Shown here one piece after another: positions 34,606 through 43,395 of a DNA stretch of 64,000 nt. The DNA lies in contig NZ_SNYW01000006.1 in NCBI RefSeq assembly GCF_004363235.1, positions 1 through 64,000 of the forward strand, given 5' to 3'. The first letter of the stretch is position 1. Each line of letters begins with the position of its first letter. The translations under genes and the position numbers were made by a program. The notes under the pieces are model-generated. The model was given only the letters and a program-made list of their open reading frames with translations, made no database searches and was not told the origin of the DNA. The stretch is from Dongia mobilis (GTDB lineage Bacteria > Pseudomonadota > Alphaproteobacteria > Dongiales > Dongiaceae).

Positions 34606-35286
34606 ATGCCGACCATCCTCATCACCGGCGCCAATCGCGGCATCGGCCTGGAACTCGCCAAACGCTATGCCGCCGCGGGCTGGGTCGTCATCGCCTGCTG
34701 CCGCAAGCCGAAGGAGGCGAGGGCGCTTGCCGCCATCAGGGGCGAGGTCGAGATCCGCACCCTCGATGTCGCCAAGCCGGCCTCGATCGCAAGGTTGAAG
34801 GCTGCCCTCGGCAAGCGCCCGATCGACCTGCTGCTCAACAATGCTGGAGTCTATGGCCAGCGCGGCGGTTTCGGCAGGACCGATCCCAAGGATTTCCTGG
34901 CGACCATTCAGGTGAATTCCCTGGCGCCGCTGCTGCTTGCCGAGGCCTTGCTGCCCAATCTCATGAAGGGCGGCATGAAGAAGATCGCCTCGATCACCAG
35001 CAAGATGGGTTCGATCGGCGACGGTCCGGGTGGCGGCGGCTATGCCTATCGCGCCTCCAAGACGGCGCTCAACATGGTGATGGCGAACGCAGCTGCCGAG
35101 TTGAAGGGCAAGGGGATCTCGGTCGTCGTGCTGCATCCCGGCTGGGTGCAGACCGACATGGGCGGTCGCAACGCACCGGTGAAGGTGGGTGACAGTGCCG
35201 CCGGCATCATGCGCGTGATAGACGGCCTGACGCCGGCACAGAGTGGCCGCTTCTTCAATTACGATGGCAGCACCATCCCGTGGTGA
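34606..35286 (+). CDS. Short-chain dehydrogenase/reductase
   Basis: The 226-residue classical-type SDR contains TGANRGIGLELAKRY, NNAGVYG, the catalytic serine in SITSKMGS and YRASKTALNMV with intact YXXXK, then LHPGWVQTDMGG. It resembles carbonyl-reductase/CsgA-like SDRs; the substrate is unknown. It starts 3 bp after the RidA-like gene and overlaps the next gene by 7 bases, so the run 34025-35885 is probably one operon. Confidence 0.9.
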   Translation: MPTILITGANRGIGLELAKRYAAAGWVVIACCRKPKEARALAAIRGEVEIRTLDVAKPASIARLKAALGKRPIDLLLNNAGVYGQRGGFGRTDPKDFLATIQVNSLAPLLLAEALLPNLMKGGMKKIASITSKMGSIGDGPGGGGYAYRASKTALNMVMANAAAELKGKGISVVVLHPGWVQTDMGGRNAPVKVGDSAAGIMRVIDGLTPAQSGRFFNYDGSTIPW

Positions 35287-35885
35287 AGGCGCCGGTCGAG
35301 TTCTATTTCGACTTTTCCTCGCCCTATGGCTATCTCGCCGCGCACCGGGTCGAGGCGCTGGGCGCGGAACTGGGTCGCGACATTCTCTGGCGGCCGATCC
35401 TGCTGGGCGTTGCCTTCAAGGCGACCGGGCAGTCGCCCCTCATCGCCCAGCCCCTGCGCGGACCCTATCACCTCCACGACCTGAAGCGCACGGCAAGGCG
35501 CCTCGGCCTGCCGTTCCAACTGCCGGAGGGATTTCCGCTCCCCACCATGGCGGCGGCGCGGGCCTTCTACTGGGCGGAGGCGCAATCGCCGGCCGCGGCG
35601 AAGAAACTGGCCCTGGCCCTGTATGACGCCTGCTTCGCCGAGGGCATCAACATCACCAAGGGCGAAACGGTGGCCGAGATCGCCGGCAAGGCCGGATTCG
35701 ATGCCGATGCCATCCTCGCTGCCATCGCCGATCCCGCCATCAAGGAAAGGCTGCGGGCCGAGACCGATGGCGCCGTCGCCAGGGGCGTCTTTGGCTCGCC
35801 CTTCTTCATCGTCGACGGCGAACCCTTCTGGGGCAATGACCGCCTTGCCGATTTGCGGGACTGGATCAAGAGCGGCGGCTGGTGA
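35280..35885 (+). CDS. DsbA-fold 2-hydroxychromene-2-carboxylate isomerase family
   Basis: The 201-residue protein has the HCCA isomerase/kappa-GST pattern: VEFYFDFSSPYGYLAAHRVEAL with the conserved serine, then GVFGSPFFIVDGEPFWGNDRL at the C terminus. The family isomerises in a glutathione-dependent manner during naphthalene breakdown, but many homologues have unknown substrates, and no naphthalene genes are nearby. It starts with GTG overlapping the SDR stop. Confidence 0.85.
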   Translation: MVKAPVEFYFDFSSPYGYLAAHRVEALGAELGRDILWRPILLGVAFKATGQSPLIAQPLRGPYHLHDLKRTARRLGLPFQLPEGFPLPTMAAARAFYWAEAQSPAAAKKLALALYDACFAEGINITKGETVAEIAGKAGFDADAILAAIADPAIKERLRAETDGAVARGVFGSPFFIVDGEPFWGNDRLADLRDWIKSGGW

Positions 35886-35948
35886 CAGGAAGAAGTGGCC
35901 TCTTTAGAGTGGCTGGCAGCATTCCAACTCTCGATCCAGGTGCCGCCC

Positions 35949-37226
35949 ATGCTCGACCAAGCCCTTGCCCGTGACATCATCGCCGCCGTCGATGCCGGTT
36001 TCGACGAACAGGTCCGAGAGACCGCGGCGCTGACCGCGATCCCGTCGCTGCGCGGCCAGGAGGCGAGCGCCCAGGATTTCATGGCGGCGCAATACCGTCG
36101 GCGCGGCCTCTCGGTCGACCATTGGAAGATCGAGGTGGCGGACATCCAGCACCTGCCCGGCTTTTCGCCGGTCGCGATCTCCTATGACAATGCCTATAAC
36201 GTGGTCGGCACGCATCGGCCGCGCGAGAAGAAGGGCCGTTCGCTCATCCTCAACGGCCATATCGACGTGGTGCCGACCGGCCCCGCCGATCTCTGGACCC
36301 GGCCGCCCTTCGATGTCTACGAGAAGGAGGGCTGGCTCTATGGCCGCGGCGGTGGCGACATGAAGGCCGGGCTCTATGCCAACCTGGCCGCCTTCGATGC
36401 GCTGGCGCGCCTCGGCCTGCAGCCGGCGGCGGAGGTCTACCAGCAATCGGTGGTCGAGGAGGAATGCACCGGCAATGGTGCCCTTGCCTGCCTGCAGCGC
36501 GGCTATCGCGGCGAGGCGGCGATCATCCCGGAACCGATGGGCGATTGCGTGCTCTCAGGCCAGCTCGGCGTCATGTGGTTCCAGGTCAAGGTGCGCGGCA
36601 AGCCAGTCCATGTCGCCTATGCCGGCACCGGGTCGAATGCGATCGAGGCGGCCTGGCCGGTCATCCAGGCACTGCATGAGCTGGAGGAAAGCTGGAACGC
36701 CGCCCGCCACGAGATGTGGCAGGAGCACAGGCACCCGATCAATTTCGTGGTTTCCAAGATCGCCGGCGGCGACTGGACGTCAAGCGTTCCCGCCTGGTGC
36801 ACCTTCGACATGCGCATTTCGTTCTTTCCCGGCATGGAACTGGAGAGGGTGCGCCGCGAAGTGGAGGAGACGGTCAGGAAGGCATCGGCCAAGCACAGCT
36901 TCCTCGCCAACAACCCGCCGGAGGTGGTCTATCACGGTTTCCAGGCGGAGCCCTATGTGGTGAAGGATGCCGATGCGGCCTTGGCCTGCCTCGAGGGCGC
37001 GCATCGTCTGGCTTTCAATGCCGAATTGTCGCGCGTCGCCACCACCGCGACGACCGATGCGCGCTTCTTCGGCCTCTATGCCGACACGCCGGCCCTGGTC
37101 TATGGCCCCTTGGCCGAGGACATCCACGGCTTCGACGAGCGCGTCAATCTCGACTCGCTCAGGAAGATCACCCAGGGCATCGCCCTCTTCATGGCCGATT
37201 GGTGCGGGGTCGAGAAGAGGCACTGA
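35949..37226 (+). CDS. M20-family metallopeptidase/deacylase (ArgE/DapE type)
   Basis: The 425-residue protein has the M20 dinuclear zinc motifs: LILNGHIDVVP (His, Asp), YGRGGGDMKAG (bridging Asp) and VEEECTGNGA (catalytic Glu and ligand Glu). The central lid/dimerisation domain contains VRGKPVHVAYAGTGSNAIEAAWPVI. It probably hydrolyses N-acyl amino acids or related amides; the substrate is unknown. I chose the ATG at 35949 over an in-frame start at 35895, since the extra 18 residues have no similarity. Confidence 0.87.
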   Translation: MLDQALARDIIAAVDAGFDEQVRETAALTAIPSLRGQEASAQDFMAAQYRRRGLSVDHWKIEVADIQHLPGFSPVAISYDNAYNVVGTHRPREKKGRSLILNGHIDVVPTGPADLWTRPPFDVYEKEGWLYGRGGGDMKAGLYANLAAFDALARLGLQPAAEVYQQSVVEEECTGNGALACLQRGYRGEAAIIPEPMGDCVLSGQLGVMWFQVKVRGKPVHVAYAGTGSNAIEAAWPVIQALHELEESWNAARHEMWQEHRHPINFVVSKIAGGDWTSSVPAWCTFDMRISFFPGMELERVRREVEETVRKASAKHSFLANNPPEVVYHGFQAEPYVVKDADAALACLEGAHRLAFNAELSRVATTATTDARFFGLYADTPALVYGPLAEDIHGFDERVNLDSLRKITQGIALFMADWCGVEKRH

Positions 37227-37264
37227 AGCCGGTTTTTTCCCGACTGACCGGGCAGTAAAGAGCT

Positions 37265-38551
37265 TCAGGCGGCTTGCCGAGGCATGCCCTGCTGCCGCGC
37301 CCGCGCCACATAATGGCGGACAAAGGCTTCCGTCGCGGCCGAGGCGGTAGCCGGGCCGCCGTCGCGTCCCGGCACATGGATGTGTTGCTCGAACAAGGCG
37401 CGCCGGTCCTCGCTGCTGCCGGTCGGCAGCTTCTCGCCGCGGGCAGCTCGGGTCAGCAGGTCGGCGAAAGCCTCCGGCGAATCGGCAAAGGTCACCACGC
37501 GCCGGGTCAGCGGGTCGTTGTAGTCCAGCAGCACATCGCGGCGCGGCGGCCGCGTCTCGCCCCAGCAGGGCACCACGACCGGCGCGTCGGTCAGCATCGC
37601 CTCGACCAGGGCCAGCGAATTGTAGCCGATGACGATGCGCGAGCGCGGATAGAGTTCGAAGAGGGGCGTGTCGTACTGGAAATCGAGCGGCGAGCCTTCC
37701 AGCGCGCCGATCTTCTGCAGCGTCCGCTTGCGGTCGCCGCGCTTCTTGCACTTCACCAGCCAGGTGAGGCCGTCGCGATGTTCGGCCCGCGCCACCTTGT
37801 CGAAGATGGCGGCGACATCGAGGAAGGTGTTGGTGGCCATGTAACCTGGATCGCTGAAGGTGATCAGCGAGATGGCGTTCTTGGCGCTTTCCGGCAGTGG
37901 CTCCAGATGCATCCAGCGGTCATAGCGCGGGGCGCCGGTGATCCAGATATCGTCCGCATTGTCGAAGCCGGGGGCGAAGGCGTCCTTGGTGGCCTGACTG
38001 AAGACGGCGAGGCCCTGGCCCTCGAAGCGGAATCCCGACTTCGCCAGGTGATCGTGCATCCAGGGCACGGTCCAGGGAATCGTGTAGTTCTCGCGGCACA
38101 GCACCAGGAAGGGAATGCCGAGGCGCCGGCAGCCGAGTTTCAGCGCTTCGTCCTGCCAATAGTCGATATTGGCGGCAGCGACCGCGTCTACCGGCATGAC
38201 CTTCTGCGCCTCGCGCAGCAGGCCGATGCCGAAGCGCTCGAGGATGGGGCGCAGATGGGCGCAGCGCTTTTCCTTCAGCCAGACCGAAAAATAGCCCTGC
38301 TCGCGGTCGGCCTCGGGGACCCACAATTCCTGGCGCAGCTTGACCCGGGTCGAGCTCAGCGTCACCCAGTTCATGTCGGTCAGGCGGCGCAGTTCCTCGA
38401 TGTCCTTGATGAACTGGCTCCGCTCCAGACAGAGCACGGTGATTCGCCCGGGCGTGGCGCTTTCCCAATCGATCCGGCGGGCCAGCTTGGCACCGGCCGT
38501 CTCGGGGCGTTCCACCCAGCGCATCCAGGCGCGCCTAGCCGCCTCCATCAT
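37265..38551 (-). CDS. GT-B-fold surface-polysaccharide biosynthesis protein (predicted)
   Basis: The 428-residue protein ends like nucleotide-sugar or polyol-phosphate transferases of the GT-B fold: YPRSRIVIGYNSLALVEAMLTDAPVVVPCWGE matches the donor-site segment seen in capsule and CDP-glycerol-type transferases. The N-terminal half contains ITVLCLERSQFIKDIEELRRL and WITGAPRYDRW. No signal peptide is visible. I read ATG-ATG at 38551 as the start; the frame is open further to 38929. The exact reaction is unknown. It is divergent from an FkbM methyltransferase. Confidence 0.6.
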   Translation of the reverse strand: MMEAARRAWMRWVERPETAGAKLARRIDWESATPGRITVLCLERSQFIKDIEELRRLTDMNWVTLSSTRVKLRQELWVPEADREQGYFSVWLKEKRCAHLRPILERFGIGLLREAQKVMPVDAVAAANIDYWQDEALKLGCRRLGIPFLVLCRENYTIPWTVPWMHDHLAKSGFRFEGQGLAVFSQATKDAFAPGFDNADDIWITGAPRYDRWMHLEPLPESAKNAISLITFSDPGYMATNTFLDVAAIFDKVARAEHRDGLTWLVKCKKRGDRKRTLQKIGALEGSPLDFQYDTPLFELYPRSRIVIGYNSLALVEAMLTDAPVVVPCWGETRPPRRDVLLDYNDPLTRRVVTFADSPEAFADLLTRAARGEKLPTGSSEDRRALFEQHIHVPGRDGGPATASAATEAFVRHYVARARQQGMPRQAA

Positions 38552-38757
38552 GATGACTACTTTCTTAACGTGTTGATATAATTCAATTTCACCGCAATCG
38601 AGCCAGAGTGTGACGTGGATCAGGGCGGTGATCAAGGGGCGGCACCCGGCGCCCAGTCCGGCGGCAGCTTGACCCTGGGCGGGTGCCGGTATACTCGCCA
38701 GAGCCAGCGCGGCCAAGATGCCGTCAATTCCGACTTCCCGAGCGACGGCGAGCAGCG
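38552..38757. promoter_or_regulatory. Divergent intergenic region with AT-rich island
   Basis: The gap separates the GT-B-like gene (minus) from the FkbM gene (plus). Bases 38555-38600 are distinctly AT-rich (containing TTAACG, TTGATATAATTCAATTTC), unlike the surroundings, and probably hold the minus-strand promoter. I could not fit a confident -35/-10 pair on either strand. Confidence 0.35.
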
Positions 38758-39765
38758 ATGACCCAACCCCGAATCCTGACCGAGCGGCTGGCTGCCAATC
38801 CCCTGCATTGCATCGATGTGGGCGCACGCGGCGGCATGCAGGATCATTGGCGGCCCTATGCCGGGCTGATGCAGATCGATCTGTTCGAGCCGGACGAGGC
38901 GGCCTGCGCGCTGCAGGCGCGCCAGGCACCGGCCAACGAATCCTGGTTTCCGGTGGCCCTCGGCGGCACCACCGGCACCGGCCGGCTCCACGTCCTGCAG
39001 AAGCCTTCCGGCTCGTCGCTCTATCCGCCCAATCCGGATTTGATGTTCCGCTTCGGCCCGACCAGCTATGGCACGCTAGCCAAGGTGATCGAGGTGCCCC
39101 TGCTGACGCTCTCCGACTTCATCGACCGCCACCAGCGACCGCTGCCGAACCTCGTCAAGCTCGATGTCCAGGGCGCCGAACTCGACATCTTCAAGGGCAC
39201 GCGCGACGAACATCTGGCCGAGGTTCTCGCCATCCAGACCGAGGTGGAATTCGCCGAGCTCTATCGGGGCCAGCCGCTGTTCACCGATCTCGACGCGCAT
39301 CTCCAGGCGCGCGGCTTCGTGCTGTTCGACATCCTGCCGGTGCGCAGCTATCGCTTCGTCGGCAACCGCTCGCATGCCTATCTGCGGCGCCACCTCAACA
39401 TCCTGAAGAACCGGCGCGACATCTCCTGCCGCCTCATCGCCGGCGACGCCCTCTATCTGCGCGATCCCGAGGCCGTGCTGGCCGGCGGCGATGTGACGGC
39501 GGCACTCAAGCTCTTCGTCATCCTGCTGCTCTACCGCTTCCTCGACGAGGCGCTGTGGCTGGCCGAGGCCGGGCGCGATCAGGGACGCTGGTCGGCTGCC
39601 GAGGCCGATGCCCTCATCGCCCTGGTGAAAGCGGCGGCGCCCCGCCCCGGCCTGCTGCAGCGCGCCGACTGGCTCGGCAAGCTGGCGCGCAAGCTCAGCC
39701 GCGTCACCGGCATCGGCCATGGCCGCAAGGCCGATTACTGGCTCGACAGATCCTGGGATTTCTAG
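38758..39765 (+). CDS. FkbM-family methyltransferase
   Basis: The 335-residue protein has the SAM-binding motif I LHCIDVGARGGMQDHW with an acidic residue after the next strand (QIDLFEPDE). It also has the FkbM signature LPNLVKLDVQGAELDIFKGTRDEHL. FkbM enzymes O-methylate sugars or polyketides. Beyond about residue 230 a 100-residue C-terminal extension follows with no recognised domain. The ATG at 38758 was chosen because motif I follows in about 20 residues. Confidence 0.83.
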   Translation: MTQPRILTERLAANPLHCIDVGARGGMQDHWRPYAGLMQIDLFEPDEAACALQARQAPANESWFPVALGGTTGTGRLHVLQKPSGSSLYPPNPDLMFRFGPTSYGTLAKVIEVPLLTLSDFIDRHQRPLPNLVKLDVQGAELDIFKGTRDEHLAEVLAIQTEVEFAELYRGQPLFTDLDAHLQARGFVLFDILPVRSYRFVGNRSHAYLRRHLNILKNRRDISCRLIAGDALYLRDPEAVLAGGDVTAALKLFVILLLYRFLDEALWLAEAGRDQGRWSAAEADALIALVKAAAPRPGLLQRADWLGKLARKLSRVTGIGHGRKADYWLDRSWDF

Positions 39766-39808
39766 CGCGGGCGCTGCCGGCCTCCGCCGCCCGCGCACCG
39801 GTTGTCGG

Positions 39809-41770
39809 TCAATAGCCCCAGAGATGCTGCAGGGCAACGGCCCCGGCAGGGCTGGTGGTGACGATCTGGCAGGCGAGATCGGCATCGCCCGATTGCACCA
39901 GCAGGGCGCCGTTGCCGCTGGTGCCGAGATGGTCGGCCAGTCCCGGCAGCAACTCGTCGAGCCAGATCATCTGCGCGGTGAAGGAGGGGATGGTGACGCT
40001 GCCGGAAAGGCGCTTGCCGGCATTGTTGACGGCAATGAACTCGGTGCGCGCCCGGTTGCGATAGCCGAGGCGGCCGGAACCGTGCACCGCCATGACGGCG
40101 GTGCGCAGGCCGCGATCGCAGCGTACCCGGCCGAAGACATTGGTGCGGCCGACGATGGCCAGCTGGTCCGAGAGCCAGTGCGGGAATCCCGGCACGGCAG
40201 CGCCCAGATTGCGCCAGCAGGACTGGAACTCGGTGAAATCGCGGTCGCCGCTGCGCCGGTCGCGCACCACCAGATTGGCCATCGCCTTGAAGCCCTTGTA
40301 GCGCAGGCCGGCGCGGGCGAAATCATGGATGATGAAGGCAAGGTGCGCCGCGTCCCGCTTCGGGTCGTCCCAGCCGGCCAGGATGTCGCCGGCGAAGAGC
40401 GGCCCCGGCGCGGACTTGACAATTTCCTGGTGGCCGAGATGACTGCCAGCCGCGTCGAAGAAGTCGATGCGCAGATGGCGATGGCTCGGGTTGGCGGCAT
40501 CCGCCTCGAAGCCAAACTCCAGATTGCCGGGCAGGCGCAGCGGCACGCCATAGGGCTCGACCAGATAGCCCTGCGCCAGCACCTCGGCAAACCGGGCAAT
40601 CTCCGCCGGGCTGGCGGCGAAATCCGGGCGATCCTCGATCGGGCAGGAGACATGGTGATTGCCGGCGATGCTGTTGCGAAGCCCTGTGCCGTCCTGTGCC
40701 AGGGAATCCAGCGCGAACCAGTTCGATCCGCCATAGCCGCGATAGCGCCAGCCCATGAAGCTGCCATCGGCACTGCCGTCGCGCGGCAGATTGGCCTGCT
40801 GCAGATAGCTGCCGGTATCGCGCAGCTGCTGGCCGGGCCGGCCGCCCCGGGATGTCTCGATCGGCATTGCCGCATCGGCATTGTGCTCGAAATTGGGGAT
40901 GGTGAGCGCGACTTCGCCTTGCCGCACCAGCCAGGCCGGGGCGCGGAACTCGACCTTGTGACTCGGGCTGCGGCCGAATTCATGGGCGGAGTGCAGTGTC
41001 GTGAAGGAGCCGCGCCAGAACACGTCGGCGCACAGCCTGAGGCGATAGTGCCGCTCGCGCGTCAGGATCGGGTGCTCGACAAAGGCGGCAAGCGAAGTGG
41101 GATGTTGCCGCTGCGGGAAATACGCGCCAAGGCGCAGTACCAGTGACTGGTTCGGCTCCAGGATGCGATAGAACCGCTTTACCTCGGGTCCGTGATAGAC
41201 CTCGATGCGGAACTGCAGCGGATCCTTGACGCCGAAGAATTCCTGGAAGTGGTTGAAGAGCAGCCCCTCGACCTCGTCGGCCTCGAGCGGCGCCGAAAGC
41301 GAGCCGCCGCAGAACTCGAATCCCTCGCCGACCCAGAGCACCGGCCGCGTCGCGTCGCCGGCCAGCATCAGGCGCAGGGATTGGCGATAGCGGGCGGCAA
41401 GATCGCTGCCGGCGCAGATGGCGGCGTCAAAGCCCGACCAGTCGAGATCCTCCGCCAACTGGGCCCCCGCCCCGACCTCGGCCAGCGCGTGGCTGATCCA
41501 GGTGATGTCGCGGCCGGGCAGGCTGGCCCTGGCCGCGGCGAGGGCGGCGGCGTCGCCATGGACGAGGACGCGTCTGGCGCCGATTTCGGCCAGTCGCGAT
41601 GCTGCCGTTTCCCAGCCGCTTGCGATTTTGATGCTGGCGCTGTCCTTCTTCGGCGCGCCGGGAGCGCGCGTCCGGGCGTCCTTCTGTTTCGGTTTTTTGC
41701 GCGCAAAAAGGTTGTCGAGCAGCATCGGCGTCAATTCGATCGGGTTGTCGGCACGGCCCCGCTTTGCCAC
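39809..41770 (-). CDS. Uncharacterised 653-residue protein near surface-glycan genes
   Basis: I do not recognise the family. The N terminus (about 20-50) is basic and polar (ARKKPKQKDARTRAPG). Residues 55-165 look like an alpha/beta Rossmann-like unit (RRVLVHGDAAALAAARASLPGRDITWIS). The rest is rich in aromatic and beta-forming segments: YFPQRQHPTSLAAFVEHP, RGYGGSNWFALDSLA, SIAGNHHVSCPIEDRPDF, and the C terminus QHLWGY. No signal peptide or membrane helix is evident. The start is GTG at 41770; ATG at 41725 is an alternative. It is convergent with the FkbM gene, so surface-glycan work is only inferred from position. Confidence 0.6.
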   Translation of the reverse strand: MAKRGRADNPIELTPMLLDNLFARKKPKQKDARTRAPGAPKKDSASIKIASGWETAASRLAEIGARRVLVHGDAAALAAARASLPGRDITWISHALAEVGAGAQLAEDLDWSGFDAAICAGSDLAARYRQSLRLMLAGDATRPVLWVGEGFEFCGGSLSAPLEADEVEGLLFNHFQEFFGVKDPLQFRIEVYHGPEVKRFYRILEPNQSLVLRLGAYFPQRQHPTSLAAFVEHPILTRERHYRLRLCADVFWRGSFTTLHSAHEFGRSPSHKVEFRAPAWLVRQGEVALTIPNFEHNADAAMPIETSRGGRPGQQLRDTGSYLQQANLPRDGSADGSFMGWRYRGYGGSNWFALDSLAQDGTGLRNSIAGNHHVSCPIEDRPDFAASPAEIARFAEVLAQGYLVEPYGVPLRLPGNLEFGFEADAANPSHRHLRIDFFDAAGSHLGHQEIVKSAPGPLFAGDILAGWDDPKRDAAHLAFIIHDFARAGLRYKGFKAMANLVVRDRRSGDRDFTEFQSCWRNLGAAVPGFPHWLSDQLAIVGRTNVFGRVRCDRGLRTAVMAVHGSGRLGYRNRARTEFIAVNNAGKRLSGSVTIPSFTAQMIWLDELLPGLADHLGTSGNGALLVQSGDADLACQIVTTSPAGAVALQHLWGY

Positions 41771-41939
41771 GGGAAATCGAGCCGATACTAGTGGATGGTT
41801 GCGCCCATTGCCAGCTACCCGGAATGTCGCAGCCGGCTGCTGATTGGGCTTGACCGGGCGTCCGTCGCCTTGTTGGGTGGCTGCCGGCGGCAGGGCGCCT
41901 TGCCGGCCCGCGCCGGATCATATGGGGAGTGAACATTTC

Positions 41940-42890
41940 ATGGGTGTGCGTCTTGGCCGTTCCGAGCTGATGGTGTCCAGGCTCTGCTTCGGCGGCAATG
42001 TCTTCGGCTGGACGGCGGACGAGGCGATGTCGCACCGCCTGCTCGATGGCCTGGTCGATGCCGGCCTCAATTTCATCGACACAGCCGATGTCTATTCCAA
42101 ATGGGCCCCGGGCAATCAGGGGGGCGAATCCGAGGTGATTATCGGTCGCTGGCTGAAAGCGCGCGGCAACCGCGGCCGGATCGTGATCGCGACCAAGGTC
42201 GGTTCCGAGATGGGGCCGGGCATGAAGGGGCTTTCCCGGGCCTATATCGTGCAGGCGGTCGAGAATTCGCTGCGCCGGCTGCAGACGGACTATATTGATC
42301 TTTATCAGTCGCATTGGGACGATCCGGAAACGCCGGTCGAGGAAACGCTCGCCGCCTACCAGCAGCTCATCGCGGCCGGCAAGGTGCGCGTCATCGGCTG
42401 CTCCAATTTCAGCGTGGCGCGCCTGCAGGCTTCACTCGACGCCCATCGCCGCGACGGCCTGCCGCGCTACGAATGCCTGCAGCCGGAATATAATCTTTGC
42501 GAACGTGCGGGCTTCGAGGCAGGCCTCGCCGACCTTTGTCAAAGGGAAGGAATCGGCGTCATTACCTATTTCTCCCTCGCTGGCGGATTCCTGACCGGCA
42601 AATATCGCAATGAACAGGATCTTGCGAAGAGTCCGCGCGGCGAGGATGTCGCCAAATATCTCGATGCGCGCGGCCGGCGCATCCTGGCCGCACTTGACGA
42701 TATCGCTGCCGAGACGGCCTCCACGCCGACCCGCGTGGCATTGGCCTGGCTGATGGCGCAGCCGGCAGTGACGGCGCCGATCGCCAGTGCCACGTCGCCG
42801 GCGCAGTTGCAGGAGCTGGTAGCGGCGACCGAGCTGCGCCTCGATCAATCCGCGCTGGCGCGGCTCGACCGGGCCAGCGCATATTCCTGA
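41940..42890 (+). CDS. Aldo/keto reductase
   Basis: The 316-residue protein has the AKR tetrad: Asp and Tyr in FIDTADVYS, Lys in IVIATKVGSE and His in LYQSHWDD. The NADPH-binding C-terminal part has ITYFSLAGGFLTGKYR and VALAWLMAQPAVTAPIASA. It resembles YajO/YghZ-type reductases. Its substrate is unknown. GGGGAG lies 8-14 bases ahead of the ATG at 41940. Confidence 0.92.
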   Translation: MGVRLGRSELMVSRLCFGGNVFGWTADEAMSHRLLDGLVDAGLNFIDTADVYSKWAPGNQGGESEVIIGRWLKARGNRGRIVIATKVGSEMGPGMKGLSRAYIVQAVENSLRRLQTDYIDLYQSHWDDPETPVEETLAAYQQLIAAGKVRVIGCSNFSVARLQASLDAHRRDGLPRYECLQPEYNLCERAGFEAGLADLCQREGIGVITYFSLAGGFLTGKYRNEQDLAKSPRGEDVAKYLDARGRRILAALDDIAAETASTPTRVALAWLMAQPAVTAPIASATSPAQLQELVAATELRLDQSALARLDRASAYS

Positions 42891-42916
42891 AAGGGGTGGA
42901 GAACGGCGAGGTGGGC

Positions 42917-43384
42917 ATGGAGAACTGGCGCGAGACATGTCATCCCGACGTTCTCGCCGTGTTGCGCTACTGGGAAGAGAAACGCGGCGACCGGGCGATG
43001 CCGGCGCGCGGCGATATCGATCCGGCGGAGATCAGGCGCTATCTGCCGCACATCACCCTCGTCGATGTGGTCGACGATCCGCGCCGCTACGTCTATCGGC
43101 TGGTCGGCACCCAGGAAGTCGAACTGCGCGGCTATGACCCGACCGGCCGCGCCGTGGGCGATGCCTATTTCGCTTCCTCGGCCGAGGCGGCGCTGGCCAA
43201 TTACGATGAGGTCTGCCGAATCCGGGCGCCGCTTTATGTCGCCGATCCCTTCCAGGTGGTCGACCGCTATGTCGGCGAGGAGGATCTGTTCCTGCCGCTC
43301 TCCAGTGATGGCGAGCGTGTCACCATGATCCTGGTCTTCTCGATCGCAACCGACCTGCACCAGGCCCCGCCCTTCGGCATGTGA
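42917..43384 (+). CDS. PAS_5-domain protein
   Basis: The 155-residue protein matches the PAS_5 family found mostly in alphaproteobacteria: RGDIDPAEIRRYLPHITLVDVVDDPRRYVYRLVGTQEVELRGYDPTGR. It is a single sensory-type PAS fold without an output domain. The ligand and partner are unknown. An alternative GTG start at 42896 would add seven residues. It follows the aldo/keto reductase by 26 bp and may be co-transcribed with it. Confidence 0.8.
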   Translation: MENWRETCHPDVLAVLRYWEEKRGDRAMPARGDIDPAEIRRYLPHITLVDVVDDPRRYVYRLVGTQEVELRGYDPTGRAVGDAYFASSAEAALANYDEVCRIRAPLYVADPFQVVDRYVGEEDLFLPLSSDGERVTMILVFSIATDLHQAPPFGM

Positions 43385-43395
43385 GTCGGGCGGCT

